The position numbers and the translations under genes are program-made. The notes under the pieces are model-generated. The model did no database searches. It saw only the letters and a list, made by a program, of their open reading frames with translations, and was not told the origin of the DNA. A stretch of 64,000 bases of DNA from Actinobacteria bacterium IMCC26256 (GTDB lineage Bacteria > Actinomycetota > Acidimicrobiia > IMCC26256), in contig CP011489.1 of NCBI GenBank assembly GCA_001023575.1, positions 930,001-994,000 on the forward strand. Reading direction: 5' to 3'. Below, piece after piece: positions 22,538 through 30,827 of the stretch (the stretch's first letter is position 1; every line of letters begins with the position of its first letter).

Positions 22538-23350
22538 TCATCGACCTTTGAACTCGGGAGGGCGCTTCTCTGAGAATGCGCGTGGGCCTTCTTGGGCGTC
22601 CTCAGATGCGAATACTTCCCAGCCGATTGCATCCTGAATCTTCATGGCCTCGGCGTCGCTTAGCCCCTCTGTCTCGCGCCATGCACGCAGGATCGCTTTG
22701 GTAGATACGGGGCTGTTCTGTGCAACCTCCAAGGCAACCTCCATGGCGACCTTCAGCGCATCGCCATCTGGGACAACGCGCCCAATGAGTCCGATCGCAA
22801 GGGCCTCCTGAGCGGAGACAGGGCGGCAGGCGAGTAGCACCTCCATAGCGAGGGTGTACGGAATCTGGCGAGGTAAGCGCACCGCTGAACCGCCCAACGG
22901 GAACAATCCGCGCTTTGCCTCCCAGACACCAAAAGTGGCTCCTTCGGCGGCGATGCGGATATCAGTTCCTTGGAGCATCTCAGTGCCGCCCGCTACGGCG
23001 TACCCCTCGACGGCTGCAATTAGTGGCTTGGTTAAACGGTGATCGCGCAGTAATGCCTTCCAGTGAAGGTTGGGGGAGTCGGCCATGGCCTTCACGACCC
23101 TCGGGTCCTCAGACGGCCTCGACATTGCCTTTAGGTCCGCACCTGAGGAGAAGCAGCCGCCGGCTCCAGTGAGGATAGCGACACGCACATCATCGGTCTC
23201 GTCAACGTAATCGAATCCCTGGGCTAGCCCGACGAGCATGTCAGGGCTCAGAGCATTCTTTGACTCAGGGCGATTCATAGTGAGGATCACAATGTGACCG
23301 TCGCGCTCAACGGTGCAGTGTTTGGTGCTCATTGGAAGAAGTTCGGTCAC
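22538..23350 (-). CDS. Enoyl-CoA hydratase/isomerase family protein (crotonase fold)
   Basis: A 270-residue crotonase-superfamily enzyme. The oxyanion-hole segments are AILTGAGGCFSSGADLK and AVEGYAVAGGTEMLQGTDIRIA; the first catalytic glutamate is present in GGTEML and the second region reads FGVWEAKRGLFPLGGSAVRLP, also with a glutamate. This is the most canonical hydratase of the three crotonases. An in-frame GTG at 23368 is possible, but AAGGAG lies five bases before the GTG at 23350, which is preferred. It heads a minus-strand operon of crotonase, thioesterase and patatin and is divergent from the P450 at 23600. Confidence 0.93.
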   Translation of the reverse strand: MTELLPMSTKHCTVERDGHIVILTMNRPESKNALSPDMLVGLAQGFDYVDETDDVRVAILTGAGGCFSSGADLKAMSRPSEDPRVVKAMADSPNLHWKALLRDHRLTKPLIAAVEGYAVAGGTEMLQGTDIRIAAEGATFGVWEAKRGLFPLGGSAVRLPRQIPYTLAMEVLLACRPVSAQEALAIGLIGRVVPDGDALKVAMEVALEVAQNSPVSTKAILRAWRETEGLSDAEAMKIQDAIGWEVFASEDAQEGPRAFSEKRPPEFKGR

Positions 23351-23554
23351 CGGGGCTCCTTGGGTCACGTAAGGTGTGCGAGAACCGATTCTACCCGCAG
23401 CGCTCTGCGCGCTACCCTCCTAGTAATTGAGTCTCTAATCCAGGGTCTCTAATGCGGGGGGATTTCGCCCAGATAGTCGGGTAGTTAGCTCCTTGTTTTT
23501 ATTGACCTTTTAGGCCCTTAATCAGAACCTAGTTGCTAAAAATAGTAAGTATCC

Positions 23555-23568
23555 AGAAAATATTTTCT
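23555..23568. promoter_or_regulatory. Perfect 14-bp palindrome upstream of the P450 gene
   Basis: AGAAAATATTTTCT is a perfect palindrome 31 bp before the P450 ATG, within a 249-bp A+T-rich divergent region between the crotonase and P450. It is placed where a repressor would act on the P450 promoter. It does not resemble the KstR operator that I know. Confidence 0.45.
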
Positions 23569-23599
23569 CTTAGATCTGCTTAGTGAGAGGTAAATCTCA

Positions 23600-24808
23600 A
23601 TGAACCGTCCCGACTCAGCCGTAAATCTTGCCGATGCTCGGACCTACGAAGTAGGCCCGCCAATTGAGTTCTTCAACTGGCTGCGCAGTGAGGCTCCAGT
23701 CTGGTGGCACGACTCTGATGAGTACCCGCCAGGTTTTTGGGTATGCACGAAGTACCGCGATGTAATTGAGATCGAGCGCAATACTTCGATTTTCTCCTCT
23801 GCTCAAGGTGGAGCGCTTTTGGTAGATCAAGGCGAGGGTACTGAGCTGATGATGCTCAACCAAGATGCTCCTCAGCACACACGCCTCCGAAATTTGGTTG
23901 CTCGTGGATTTACGCCCAAGGTGGTGCGCATGCTTGAGCCGTCCATTCGCGAAGCAGCGCGCTGGATTGTCGACCGCGCTCTTGAGAATGATGGCGAGTA
24001 TGACTTTGTGCCCAACCTGGCTGCAGAGTTGCCGCTAGTTGTTATCTCTGAGTTGCTCGGCATTCCTTACGAAGACCGCCACAAGATCTTCGAATGGTCA
24101 AACCGCATGATTGGTGCCGACGACCCTGAGTACGGAGCGATTGGCGGCGAGGATGCAATGTCAGCCTCCATGGAGCTCTACATGTACGCGCAGGGCCTCG
24201 CTGACAGCCGACGTGAGCGACCCCTCGACGATATCGTTACCGCTTTAATTACAGCAGATCTTGATGGCGAGAAGCTCTCTGATATTGAGTTCAATGTCTT
24301 TGTGCTCCTCCTATCGGTTGCAGGCAACGAGACAACTCGTAACCTCATCTCGGGTGGCATGTACGCCTTGATGCAGCACCCTGACCAGCTCGAGCGCCTT
24401 AAGGCAGACCTCCCAGGACTCATGGAGACCGCAGTCGATGAGATGCTGCGATTCGTAACACCGGTTATGTACTTCCGTCGCACGGCTACTGAAGACACAG
24501 AGTTGCGGGGAGTGCAGATCAAGAAGGGCGACATGGTGACCATCTGGTATGGATCGGCCAATCGCGACGAAGAAATTTTTGCTAACCCACACGTATTTGA
24601 TGTCGGGCGCACTCCAAATGAGCACATTGCATTTGGTGGGCGCGGGCCGCATTACTGCCTCGGAGCGAGTCTCGCGAAGATGGAGATTCGAGTGATGTTC
24701 GAGGAGATTCTTACGCGTATCCCCAATATCACTAGTGCGGGAGAGATCGTGCGCCTGCAGTCGAACCTCATCAATGGTGTGAAGCACCTCCCTGTCCGTA
24801 ACAGTTGA
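23600..24808 (+). CDS. Cytochrome P450, CYP125/CYP142-like
   Basis: A 402-residue soluble P450. The I-helix motif is SVAGNETTRNLISGG, ExxR is in VDEMLRF, and the heme cysteine is in AFGGRGPHYCLGASLAKME. The N-terminal half contains FSSAQGG and MLNQDAPQHTRLRNLVARGFTP, as in actinobacterial P450s that oxidise the terminal carbon of sterol side chains (CYP125, CYP142). Electrons would come from a ferredoxin such as that at 12695. A GAGAGG ribosome binding site precedes the ATG. The downstream DUF35 and thiolase genes follow after an 83-bp gap. A steroid substrate is inferred from context. Confidence 0.92.
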   Translation: MNRPDSAVNLADARTYEVGPPIEFFNWLRSEAPVWWHDSDEYPPGFWVCTKYRDVIEIERNTSIFSSAQGGALLVDQGEGTELMMLNQDAPQHTRLRNLVARGFTPKVVRMLEPSIREAARWIVDRALENDGEYDFVPNLAAELPLVVISELLGIPYEDRHKIFEWSNRMIGADDPEYGAIGGEDAMSASMELYMYAQGLADSRRERPLDDIVTALITADLDGEKLSDIEFNVFVLLLSVAGNETTRNLISGGMYALMQHPDQLERLKADLPGLMETAVDEMLRFVTPVMYFRRTATEDTELRGVQIKKGDMVTIWYGSANRDEEIFANPHVFDVGRTPNEHIAFGGRGPHYCLGASLAKMEIRVMFEEILTRIPNITSAGEIVRLQSNLINGVKHLPVRNS

Positions 24809-24891
24809 GGATTTTGGCGACAGATCAGTAATTTGACGGTTTAAACGCGGCCAGAATTACTTGGCGCAACTGCAACAAGGAGAAGAGACAA

Positions 24892-25875
24892 ATGACAGAA
24901 CCACTTGTAGCTAGGCACTCCCTTGAGTACCCAGGCGGATATACGCGTTCGGTAGGTGAAGTAGTCGGTCGTTACTTGACTGGGCTGCGCGATGGGCGAA
25001 TTGAGGGCGCCCGCCTCGCGGATGGTCGAGTCTTAGTGCCGCCGACGGAGTACGACCCCCTTACCTCTGCGGCCGTCTCGGTTGACGACTTCGTAGAGGT
25101 TGGGCCCGCTGGAACCGTGGTTACATGGTCGTGGGTAGCGAATCCTCGTGCAGAGAAGCATGCGCTTGATCGCCCCTTCGCATTCGCTTTAATTCGCCCT
25201 GACGGTGCTGATACATCGATGCTCCACATGGTTGACGTTTCTACTCCAGAGGAGATGAGTACCGGGATGCGCGTAATACCGCATTGGCGGTCTGATCGCA
25301 TCGGTGGCGTATCTGATATCGAGGCATGGCGACCCTATAAAGATGGTGATCCGATCCCGGAGGTCCCTCCACTTCCGTTCTCAGAGAACATGGGCGATTC
25401 AGTTACAGGGATAGTGACATCGGGAAGGCTTGATTACGAGATCGCTGCCGGGGAGTCCACGACACGTTTCCTACTTGGACTCGCCGAAGGCAAGATCATC
25501 GGTGGCAAGGCAGTGGGGAGCGACGACGTTTATGCAGCATCGCGAGGTACCGACCCGACTACCGGAGCGCCAACAAGTATCTCTGTAGATGTGAGCGATA
25601 CAGGGGTAATCACTACGTTCTGCATCGTAAATATTCCAGGGCTCTCGGATCTCGCCCCAGAGATTCCATATGTATCTGCTCAGGTACTACTTGACGGAGC
25701 GAACAACACCTTCTTTGGTCTCATTCGCGGCTGCTCCGTAGACGAGGTGCGCATGGGGATGAGAGTTAAAGCAAAGTGGCTCGAAAAACTAACTGCCGAT
25801 CACGGGAGCATTGAGTGGTGGGAGCCCACGGGAGAACCCGATGCTGAGTACGCCGACTATAAGGATTACCTCTAA
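24892..25875 (+). CDS. Double DUF35 OB-fold protein lacking zinc-ribbon cysteines
   Basis: A 327-residue protein made of two DUF35-like units, about residues 19-148 and 180-310. Each has the helix (GEVVGRYLTGLRDGRIEG; TTRFLLGLAEGKIIG), then an OB-fold strand pattern. The rubredoxin-like zinc ribbon normally between them (CPxCG) is missing in both: the sequences read RVLVPPTEYDP and DDVYAASRGTDP. DUF35 proteins bind thiolase-like partners and acyl-CoA in steroid side-chain cleavage. AAGGAG precedes the ATG. Its last codon overlaps the start of the first thiolase gene by one base. Size and order recall M. tuberculosis Rv3521-Rv3523. Confidence 0.85.
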   Translation: MTEPLVARHSLEYPGGYTRSVGEVVGRYLTGLRDGRIEGARLADGRVLVPPTEYDPLTSAAVSVDDFVEVGPAGTVVTWSWVANPRAEKHALDRPFAFALIRPDGADTSMLHMVDVSTPEEMSTGMRVIPHWRSDRIGGVSDIEAWRPYKDGDPIPEVPPLPFSENMGDSVTGIVTSGRLDYEIAAGESTTRFLLGLAEGKIIGGKAVGSDDVYAASRGTDPTTGAPTSISVDVSDTGVITTFCIVNIPGLSDLAPEIPYVSAQVLLDGANNTFFGLIRGCSVDEVRMGMRVKAKWLEKLTADHGSIEWWEPTGEPDAEYADYKDYL

Positions 25876-26924
25876 TGCGTGATGTAGCTGTTGTTTCGTT
25901 TTCTTACTCGACCGTAGCGAAAGAGCAGATGCGCAACGAGGTTGAGATGCTCGCCCCTGTAATTACGGAGGCCATCGATGCATCGGGTATCGCTCGATCT
26001 GATATTGGCTTCACGTGCTCAGGGAGTTTTGACTATCTTCAGGGCGGACCCTTTTCCTTTGTGATGGGGCTTGATGCTGTTGGGGCGTGGCCGCCGATCC
26101 GCGAGAGCCATGTCGAGATGGATGGCGCCTGGGCTCTATATGAAGCCTGGATAGCGCTTCAGACGGGCGAGGTTGATTCTGCACTCGTCTATGGATTCGG
26201 GAAGGCGTCTCAGGGCAACGTCCATGAGATTATGTCGTTGCAGTTGGACCCTTATTACGTGGCGCCGCTCTGGCCCTCAATGGTTGATCTAGCCGCACTA
26301 CAAGCGCGTGCTTACCTAGATGCAAGCGGTCGCAGCGAACGCGATCTTGCTGGGGTAGTAGCACAGGCGATGCGGAGCGCTCGCGATACGCCTCAAGCGA
26401 TTAGGTCTGGTGAGCCAAGCATCGAGGACTTGCTCGCATCTCCATACGTAGCGTCGCCACTTCGTGATGCGGATATTTTCCCGACAACGGATGGGGTCGC
26501 CGTCATCGTGTTAGCGGCAGGTGACCTCGCTCGCAGCGTAAACAAGCGCCCCGCTTGGATACGAGGGTTAGACCATCGCATCGAGCCCCATTCACTAGGA
26601 GCCCGCGACCTAACTCGCTCTGATTCAACTGCGCTCGCCGCCAAGCATGCCGGTGTCGCTTCAGGGCCGATAGATGTCGCTGAAGTACATGCTCAGTTCA
26701 GCCACGAGGTCTTGATTCTCAGCGAAGCACTCGGTGTAGATCCCTCCATTGTTAACCCATCTGGAGGCCCATTGGCGGCCAATGGGATTATGTCGGCTGG
26801 CCTCGTGAGAATCGGTGAGGTTGCGCGTCGCATCATGGATGGAACCGCCAACCGAGGTGTTGCCCATGCAACATCCGGGCCTGCATTGCAGCAGAACCTC
26901 GTATGTGTTTTGGAAGGTGAATAG
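25875..26924 (+). CDS. Thiolase-fold lipid-transfer-type protein, catalytic cysteine absent (Ltp4-like)
   Basis: A 349-residue thiolase-fold protein. It retains the fold landmarks NPSGGPLAANGIMSAGLVRIGEVA and a final glycine-containing loop, but the nucleophilic cysteine region reads SHVEMDGAWALYEA (residues 78-91), the usual GHPxGATG histidine is replaced (ANGIMSAG), and the last CxG motif is TSGPALQQN. It therefore cannot act as a normal thiolase; by family precedent it may be an aldolase subunit or a non-catalytic partner. The ATG overlaps the DUF35 stop, and the next thiolase begins 2 bp after its stop, so the three genes are one operon. Confidence 0.85.
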   Translation: MRDVAVVSFSYSTVAKEQMRNEVEMLAPVITEAIDASGIARSDIGFTCSGSFDYLQGGPFSFVMGLDAVGAWPPIRESHVEMDGAWALYEAWIALQTGEVDSALVYGFGKASQGNVHEIMSLQLDPYYVAPLWPSMVDLAALQARAYLDASGRSERDLAGVVAQAMRSARDTPQAIRSGEPSIEDLLASPYVASPLRDADIFPTTDGVAVIVLAAGDLARSVNKRPAWIRGLDHRIEPHSLGARDLTRSDSTALAAKHAGVASGPIDVAEVHAQFSHEVLILSEALGVDPSIVNPSGGPLAANGIMSAGLVRIGEVARRIMDGTANRGVAHATSGPALQQNLVCVLEGE

Positions 26925-26926
26925 AT

Positions 26927-28093
26927 ATGTCTAAGAACGCTGTAGCAGTAGTAGGTGTTGGGCAGACGCATCATCGTTCGTCGCGAAAAGACGTCTCGAT
27001 GGCGGGGCTCGTTCGGGAGGCCGCAGTTGAGGCTCTCGAGGATGCTGGGATGACATGGAGCGACATTGACGCTGTAGTTGTTGGTAAGGCCCCAGATATG
27101 TTTGAGGGTGTCGCTATGCCAGAGTTGTATCTAGCGGATGCTCTCGGCGCAGCAGGCAAGCCAATGCTTCGCGTGCACACCGCCGGGAGTGTGGGTGGAT
27201 CAACAGCGATTGTCGCTGCGAAACTCGTACAGGCTGGAGTACACGAACGCGTCCTTACCGTTGCTTATGAGAAGCAATCTGAGAGCAACGCGACATGGGG
27301 ACTCTCGGTTCCAATGCCATTCTCTCCGCCACTAGTTGCTGGAGCAGGCGGATACTTTGCCCCGATGATTCGCGCTTATATGACGCGATCAGGTGCGCCT
27401 CGAGAGAGCGGGCATCTAGTTGCAGTAAAAGACCGACTCAACGCAGTGCGAAATCCCCGAGCCCACCTGCACATGCCTGAAATTACGTTGAAGATGGTTG
27501 AGGAGTCTTGGCTGCTATGGGATCCACTGCGGTATCTCGATACGTGCCCATCATCTGACGGAGCAATGGCGATGGTTTTGGGTAGCGAGAAGGTCGCAGC
27601 CGCCGCGCCGAACCCTGTCGCTTGGGTCCATGGAATGGCGATGCGCAGCGAGCCAACAATGTTTGCTCGGCGCGATCAGATAAACCCTCAAGCAGGTAAG
27701 GACTGCGCTGCGGATGTCTATCGCCAAGCAGGGATTTCGGATCCCAGACGCGATCTTGACTGTGCAGAGGTTTATGTTCCGTTCTCGTGGTACGAACCTA
27801 TGTGGCTCGAGAACCTTGGATTCTGTGCCGAGGGAGACGGGTGGAAATTGACTGCAGAGGGTGCAACAGCCTTTGACGGAGATATTCCGTGGAACCCATC
27901 TGGAGGAGTGCTCTCCTCTAATCCAATTGGAGCCTCCGGAATGATTCGATTTGGTGAGGTTGCTCAGCAGGTGCGTGGCGCTGCTGGCGGTCATCAGGTC
28001 GAACTGAAGACCGGTAAAGCTCTCGGGCATGCTTATGGCGGGGGCTCGCAGTTCTTTGCAATGTGGGTAGTTGGCGCCAAGAAGCCTGAGTGA
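26927..28093 (+). CDS. Thiolase-fold lipid-transfer-type protein, catalytic cysteine absent (Ltp3-like)
   Basis: A 388-residue thiolase-superfamily protein. The opening AVVGVGQTHHRSSRKD and the NPSGGVLSSNPIGASGMIRFGEVAQQVRG region are typical of the SCP-x/lipid-transfer group. At the nucleophile position it has HTAGSVGGSTA with no cysteine, and the catalytic histidine of GHPxGATG is asparagine (NPIGASG). The C-terminal GHAYGGGSQFFAMWVVG is kept. It is likely to work with the preceding thiolase-like protein and the double DUF35 protein as a complex on acyl-CoA side chains, possibly by retro-aldol cleavage; this is an inference. Confidence 0.87.
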   Translation: MSKNAVAVVGVGQTHHRSSRKDVSMAGLVREAAVEALEDAGMTWSDIDAVVVGKAPDMFEGVAMPELYLADALGAAGKPMLRVHTAGSVGGSTAIVAAKLVQAGVHERVLTVAYEKQSESNATWGLSVPMPFSPPLVAGAGGYFAPMIRAYMTRSGAPRESGHLVAVKDRLNAVRNPRAHLHMPEITLKMVEESWLLWDPLRYLDTCPSSDGAMAMVLGSEKVAAAAPNPVAWVHGMAMRSEPTMFARRDQINPQAGKDCAADVYRQAGISDPRRDLDCAEVYVPFSWYEPMWLENLGFCAEGDGWKLTAEGATAFDGDIPWNPSGGVLSSNPIGASGMIRFGEVAQQVRGAAGGHQVELKTGKALGHAYGGGSQFFAMWVVGAKKPE

Positions 28094-28097
28094 CCTA

Positions 28098-29081
28098 GTG
28101 AGCGCAGCCTCTTCGAATCCCTCTGATTCGAGTAGATCGATCCCGATCCCATTCGGGTGGTTCCGTGTTGCTGACTCTGGTGATCTCAATTCTGGAGAGG
28201 TAATTACGCTGCGTGCCTGCGGTCGGGAACTAGTCGTATGGCGAACCGACGATGGTGAAGCTGTATGTGCGGATGCGTTCTGTCCCCATCTCGGCGCCCA
28301 CTTAGGAATGGGCGGGCGAGTCGTCGGCGATTCGCTCGTATGCCCCTTTCATGGGTGGAGTTTCGATACTGACGGCAAGAACTGCGACATCCCTTATAGC
28401 GATCGTACGAACGGTCGTGCGCGGCTGTTAACGCACCCTGTAGTAGAGCGCAATGGTTTTGTATTGGCATGGATACACCCGCAGGGCTTGGCCCCGACTT
28501 TTGAAGTTCCAGAGTTACCCGAGGTGCTTGACCCCGAGTTCCTGCCCTACATCGTCTCTTCGTACATTGTGAATACTTCGGTGCAGGAGATGGGGGAGAA
28601 CGCTGTCGACCGCTGTCATTTTCCGAGTGTGCATCTCAACGCGGTGCCGCCAGACATCATTGAGTACGACACCACATCTGAGATCGCTCGAATACTCTCT
28701 CGCTTGCTTCTGATTACGCCTTATGGCGATTTTCCAGGCGAGATCGAGATACACCAATACGGTCCAGGTTTCTCAGCCACTCGTTTTCGAGGTTTTGTCG
28801 ATACCCTTTTAGTTGCGACTCAGACCCCGATAGAGGCGAGCCTCTCGGAATTACGTTTCTATTTCACAGTTCGTAAAACAGGTTACGGAGAAAGTAGCGA
28901 GGAAGAGGCAAGAGCCCTTGCTTTGATTTATACCGGCCATATTGATGAGCAGGCACGCGAAGATATTCCGATCTGGGAGAACAAGGCCTACATCGAGAGC
29001 CCCGCCCTCTCCGATGTCGACGGGCCGATTCTTGAGTATCGCCGTTGGGCTAAGAGATTCCAGGTCGTCAAAGTAAAATAG
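28098..29081 (+). CDS. Rieske [2Fe-2S] non-heme iron oxygenase, sterol-type (KshA/DAF-36-like)
   Basis: A 327-residue oxygenase. The Rieske cluster ligands are C62, H64, C82 and H85 in FCPHLGAHLG and CPFHGWSF. The mononuclear iron ligands are D171, H174 and H179 in ENAVDRCHFPSVH. CPHLGAHLGMGGRVVGDSLVC and the KNCDIPY segment are close to the sterol-acting group that includes 3-ketosteroid 9-alpha-hydroxylase and cholesterol 7-desaturase. It needs a separate reductase, which is not adjacent. The GTG at 28098 is 4 bp after the thiolase stop; a TTG at 28071 would overlap that gene. It is the last gene of the presumed steroid operon. Confidence 0.88.
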   Translation: MSAASSNPSDSSRSIPIPFGWFRVADSGDLNSGEVITLRACGRELVVWRTDDGEAVCADAFCPHLGAHLGMGGRVVGDSLVCPFHGWSFDTDGKNCDIPYSDRTNGRARLLTHPVVERNGFVLAWIHPQGLAPTFEVPELPEVLDPEFLPYIVSSYIVNTSVQEMGENAVDRCHFPSVHLNAVPPDIIEYDTTSEIARILSRLLLITPYGDFPGEIEIHQYGPGFSATRFRGFVDTLLVATQTPIEASLSELRFYFTVRKTGYGESSEEEARALALIYTGHIDEQAREDIPIWENKAYIESPALSDVDGPILEYRRWAKRFQVVKVK

Positions 29082-29115
29082 AGCCCAGTTTTATAAATCG
29101 TTCTAAACGGGCGTG

Positions 29116-29151
29116 TTGATAGTGGCCATCACTTTGATAGAGGACATCGCT
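29116..29151. repeat. 18-bp imperfect tandem repeat downstream of the Rieske gene
   Basis: TTGATAGTGGCCATCACT and TTGATAGAGGACATCGCT match at 15 of 18 positions, 34 bp after the stop codon. Nothing else is seen in the 195-bp gap before the receptor gene except a GGAGG just before its ATG. Confidence 0.5.
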
Positions 29152-29276
29152 TGACTGGAATTCTCTAGATAATTCATGGCCCTGTCACCAATTCTCCTCC
29201 CGCATGGGTGATACTTGGAACTATTCCGCAGACAAATTCGCGACCTATGTGGTCAGGGCAGATAGTTCGGAGGAAT

Positions 29277-30671
29277 ATGCGGACACTGCGCGGGAGAAAA
29301 GTATCTCTGCAACTACTCGTAGTGCTAGTGGCGCTTAGCGCCTGCACTCGTAGCGGCATAGAGACCGGAGCGAGTGAGGTTAAGCCTGTTGGAGCCTTAG
29401 ATGCTCCGAGCGGAGTTTTTGGAGATCTCGGGAGAGTCTGCGGCCCCGGTTCAGCCAAAGGGAAGACCGCCCAAGGGGTCTCTAACAATGAGATCGAGGT
29501 TGGCACCATCGCCGACCCAGGTTTTGTGGGGAGGCCTGGCCTCAATCGCGAAATTTTTGATGCAGCGCTTGTCTTCACACGGTGGTGCAATGCCGCAGGC
29601 GGAATACACGGAAGAAAATTGCAATTAAATCTCCGCGATGCTCGGGTGACCGAGTATCGAGCCAGGATGCTCGATGCGTGCGCAGAGGATTTTGCACTTG
29701 TAGGGGGCGGCGGGGCATTTGACGGTACCGGGGTACGCGATCGGCTCGAGTGTCTGCTTCCAGACTTTGCAGTATTCGTTGTTGGGGCTGAGGCGAGGGA
29801 TGCGGAACTGCTATTTCAGGTTGGTCCAACCCCAATGGATTCTTACCCGGCTGGCGATATCCGTTGGCTCGCTGCTCGTTACCCGACGGCATCTGCACAT
29901 GTTGGAGCAATAACTGCTGCGTACCCCGCAGGTATTCTGAACCAGAGACAAGCGGAGGCGGCGGCGACTGCAAATGGGATGACCATTATCTATTCAGGTC
30001 AGTACAACGCCACCGGAGAGCCGACGTGGATCCCTGTGGCGCAGTCTCTAAAAGTGAGAGGAGTGCGTGGACTCATCTGGACAGGTGAGCCTCAGAACTT
30101 GGCTCGCTTAGAACAGGCTCTTGTTGACATTGATTACGAACTTCAATGGATACGTGTGGACCCAAACCACTATGACGCGTCCTTCCTCGATGCCGGTGGA
30201 GCGGCAATCAAGAACACGTTTATGAGAGCAGATTTTGTACCGTTTGAGCAAGCGGTTAAGCAGTCGGCCACACGTCAGTATTTAGAATCATTCAAGCGCT
30301 TTTTGCCGAAGGGTCGTGCGCGAACATTCCTGGGGTTACAGGCGTTCTCAGCATGGCTGCTCTTCGCTAAATCTGCAGGCGCTTGTGGGAGCCAATTAAC
30401 CCGAAGGTGTCTAGTGGAGAATGCAGAGAAGATTGGTTCAACAGGCTGGACCGGCGGCGGACTTCAGTCCCCAGTAAACGTCGCTGCCGCAGATCCACCT
30501 CAATGCTTTTTGATTATTGAAGCAACGGCGACTGGGTTCAGGTTCCCTAGTGTTGATAGGACAGATGGCATTTATAACTGCGATACCAAGAATGTGGTGC
30601 GAATCCCCGGCGCAGTAAGGAGTGGGTTGCGCCTAGTAGATGTTGGCCGAGAGTATTCTGATTCGCTCTAA
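29277..30671 (+). CDS. Branched-chain amino acid-type ABC substrate-binding lipoprotein (copy 1)
   Basis: A 464-residue periplasmic-binding-protein fold type I receptor. The N-terminus is a lipoprotein signal (basic start, hydrophobic LQLLVVLVALSAC, lipid attachment at C23), so it is anchored outside the membrane. The core contains IEVGTIADPGFVGRPGLN, the ligand-lobe hinge segments and a conserved ARTFLGLQAFSAWLLFA motif. GGAGG lies just before the ATG at 29277; an upstream in-frame GTG at 29208 would add non-signal sequence. It is a paralogue of the next gene, roughly half identical by eye. Together they serve the downstream importer. The ligand is unknown. Confidence 0.87.
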   Translation: MRTLRGRKVSLQLLVVLVALSACTRSGIETGASEVKPVGALDAPSGVFGDLGRVCGPGSAKGKTAQGVSNNEIEVGTIADPGFVGRPGLNREIFDAALVFTRWCNAAGGIHGRKLQLNLRDARVTEYRARMLDACAEDFALVGGGGAFDGTGVRDRLECLLPDFAVFVVGAEARDAELLFQVGPTPMDSYPAGDIRWLAARYPTASAHVGAITAAYPAGILNQRQAEAAATANGMTIIYSGQYNATGEPTWIPVAQSLKVRGVRGLIWTGEPQNLARLEQALVDIDYELQWIRVDPNHYDASFLDAGGAAIKNTFMRADFVPFEQAVKQSATRQYLESFKRFLPKGRARTFLGLQAFSAWLLFAKSAGACGSQLTRRCLVENAEKIGSTGWTGGGLQSPVNVAAADPPQCFLIIEATATGFRFPSVDRTDGIYNCDTKNVVRIPGAVRSGLRLVDVGREYSDSL

Positions 30672-30827
30672 ATATTGATCCTCTAGGGCTACGTCCTTGC
30701 AGGGTGGCCAGAGATCTCGGCAAAATCAGTCAATAGAACAGGATTATTGCCCTCCTTGCCTCGCATAGAGCCAATAATCCTGCGATACTCACAGCCTCGC
30801 CGATCGGCGTCATTTAGGGGGAATTAA

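Noticed and set aside
23531-23550. KstR operator before the P450 gene
   Set aside because: The sequence around AGAACCTAGTTGCT has AAC and GTT three bases apart, whereas the KstR site I know has a two-base spacing and longer symmetric flanks.
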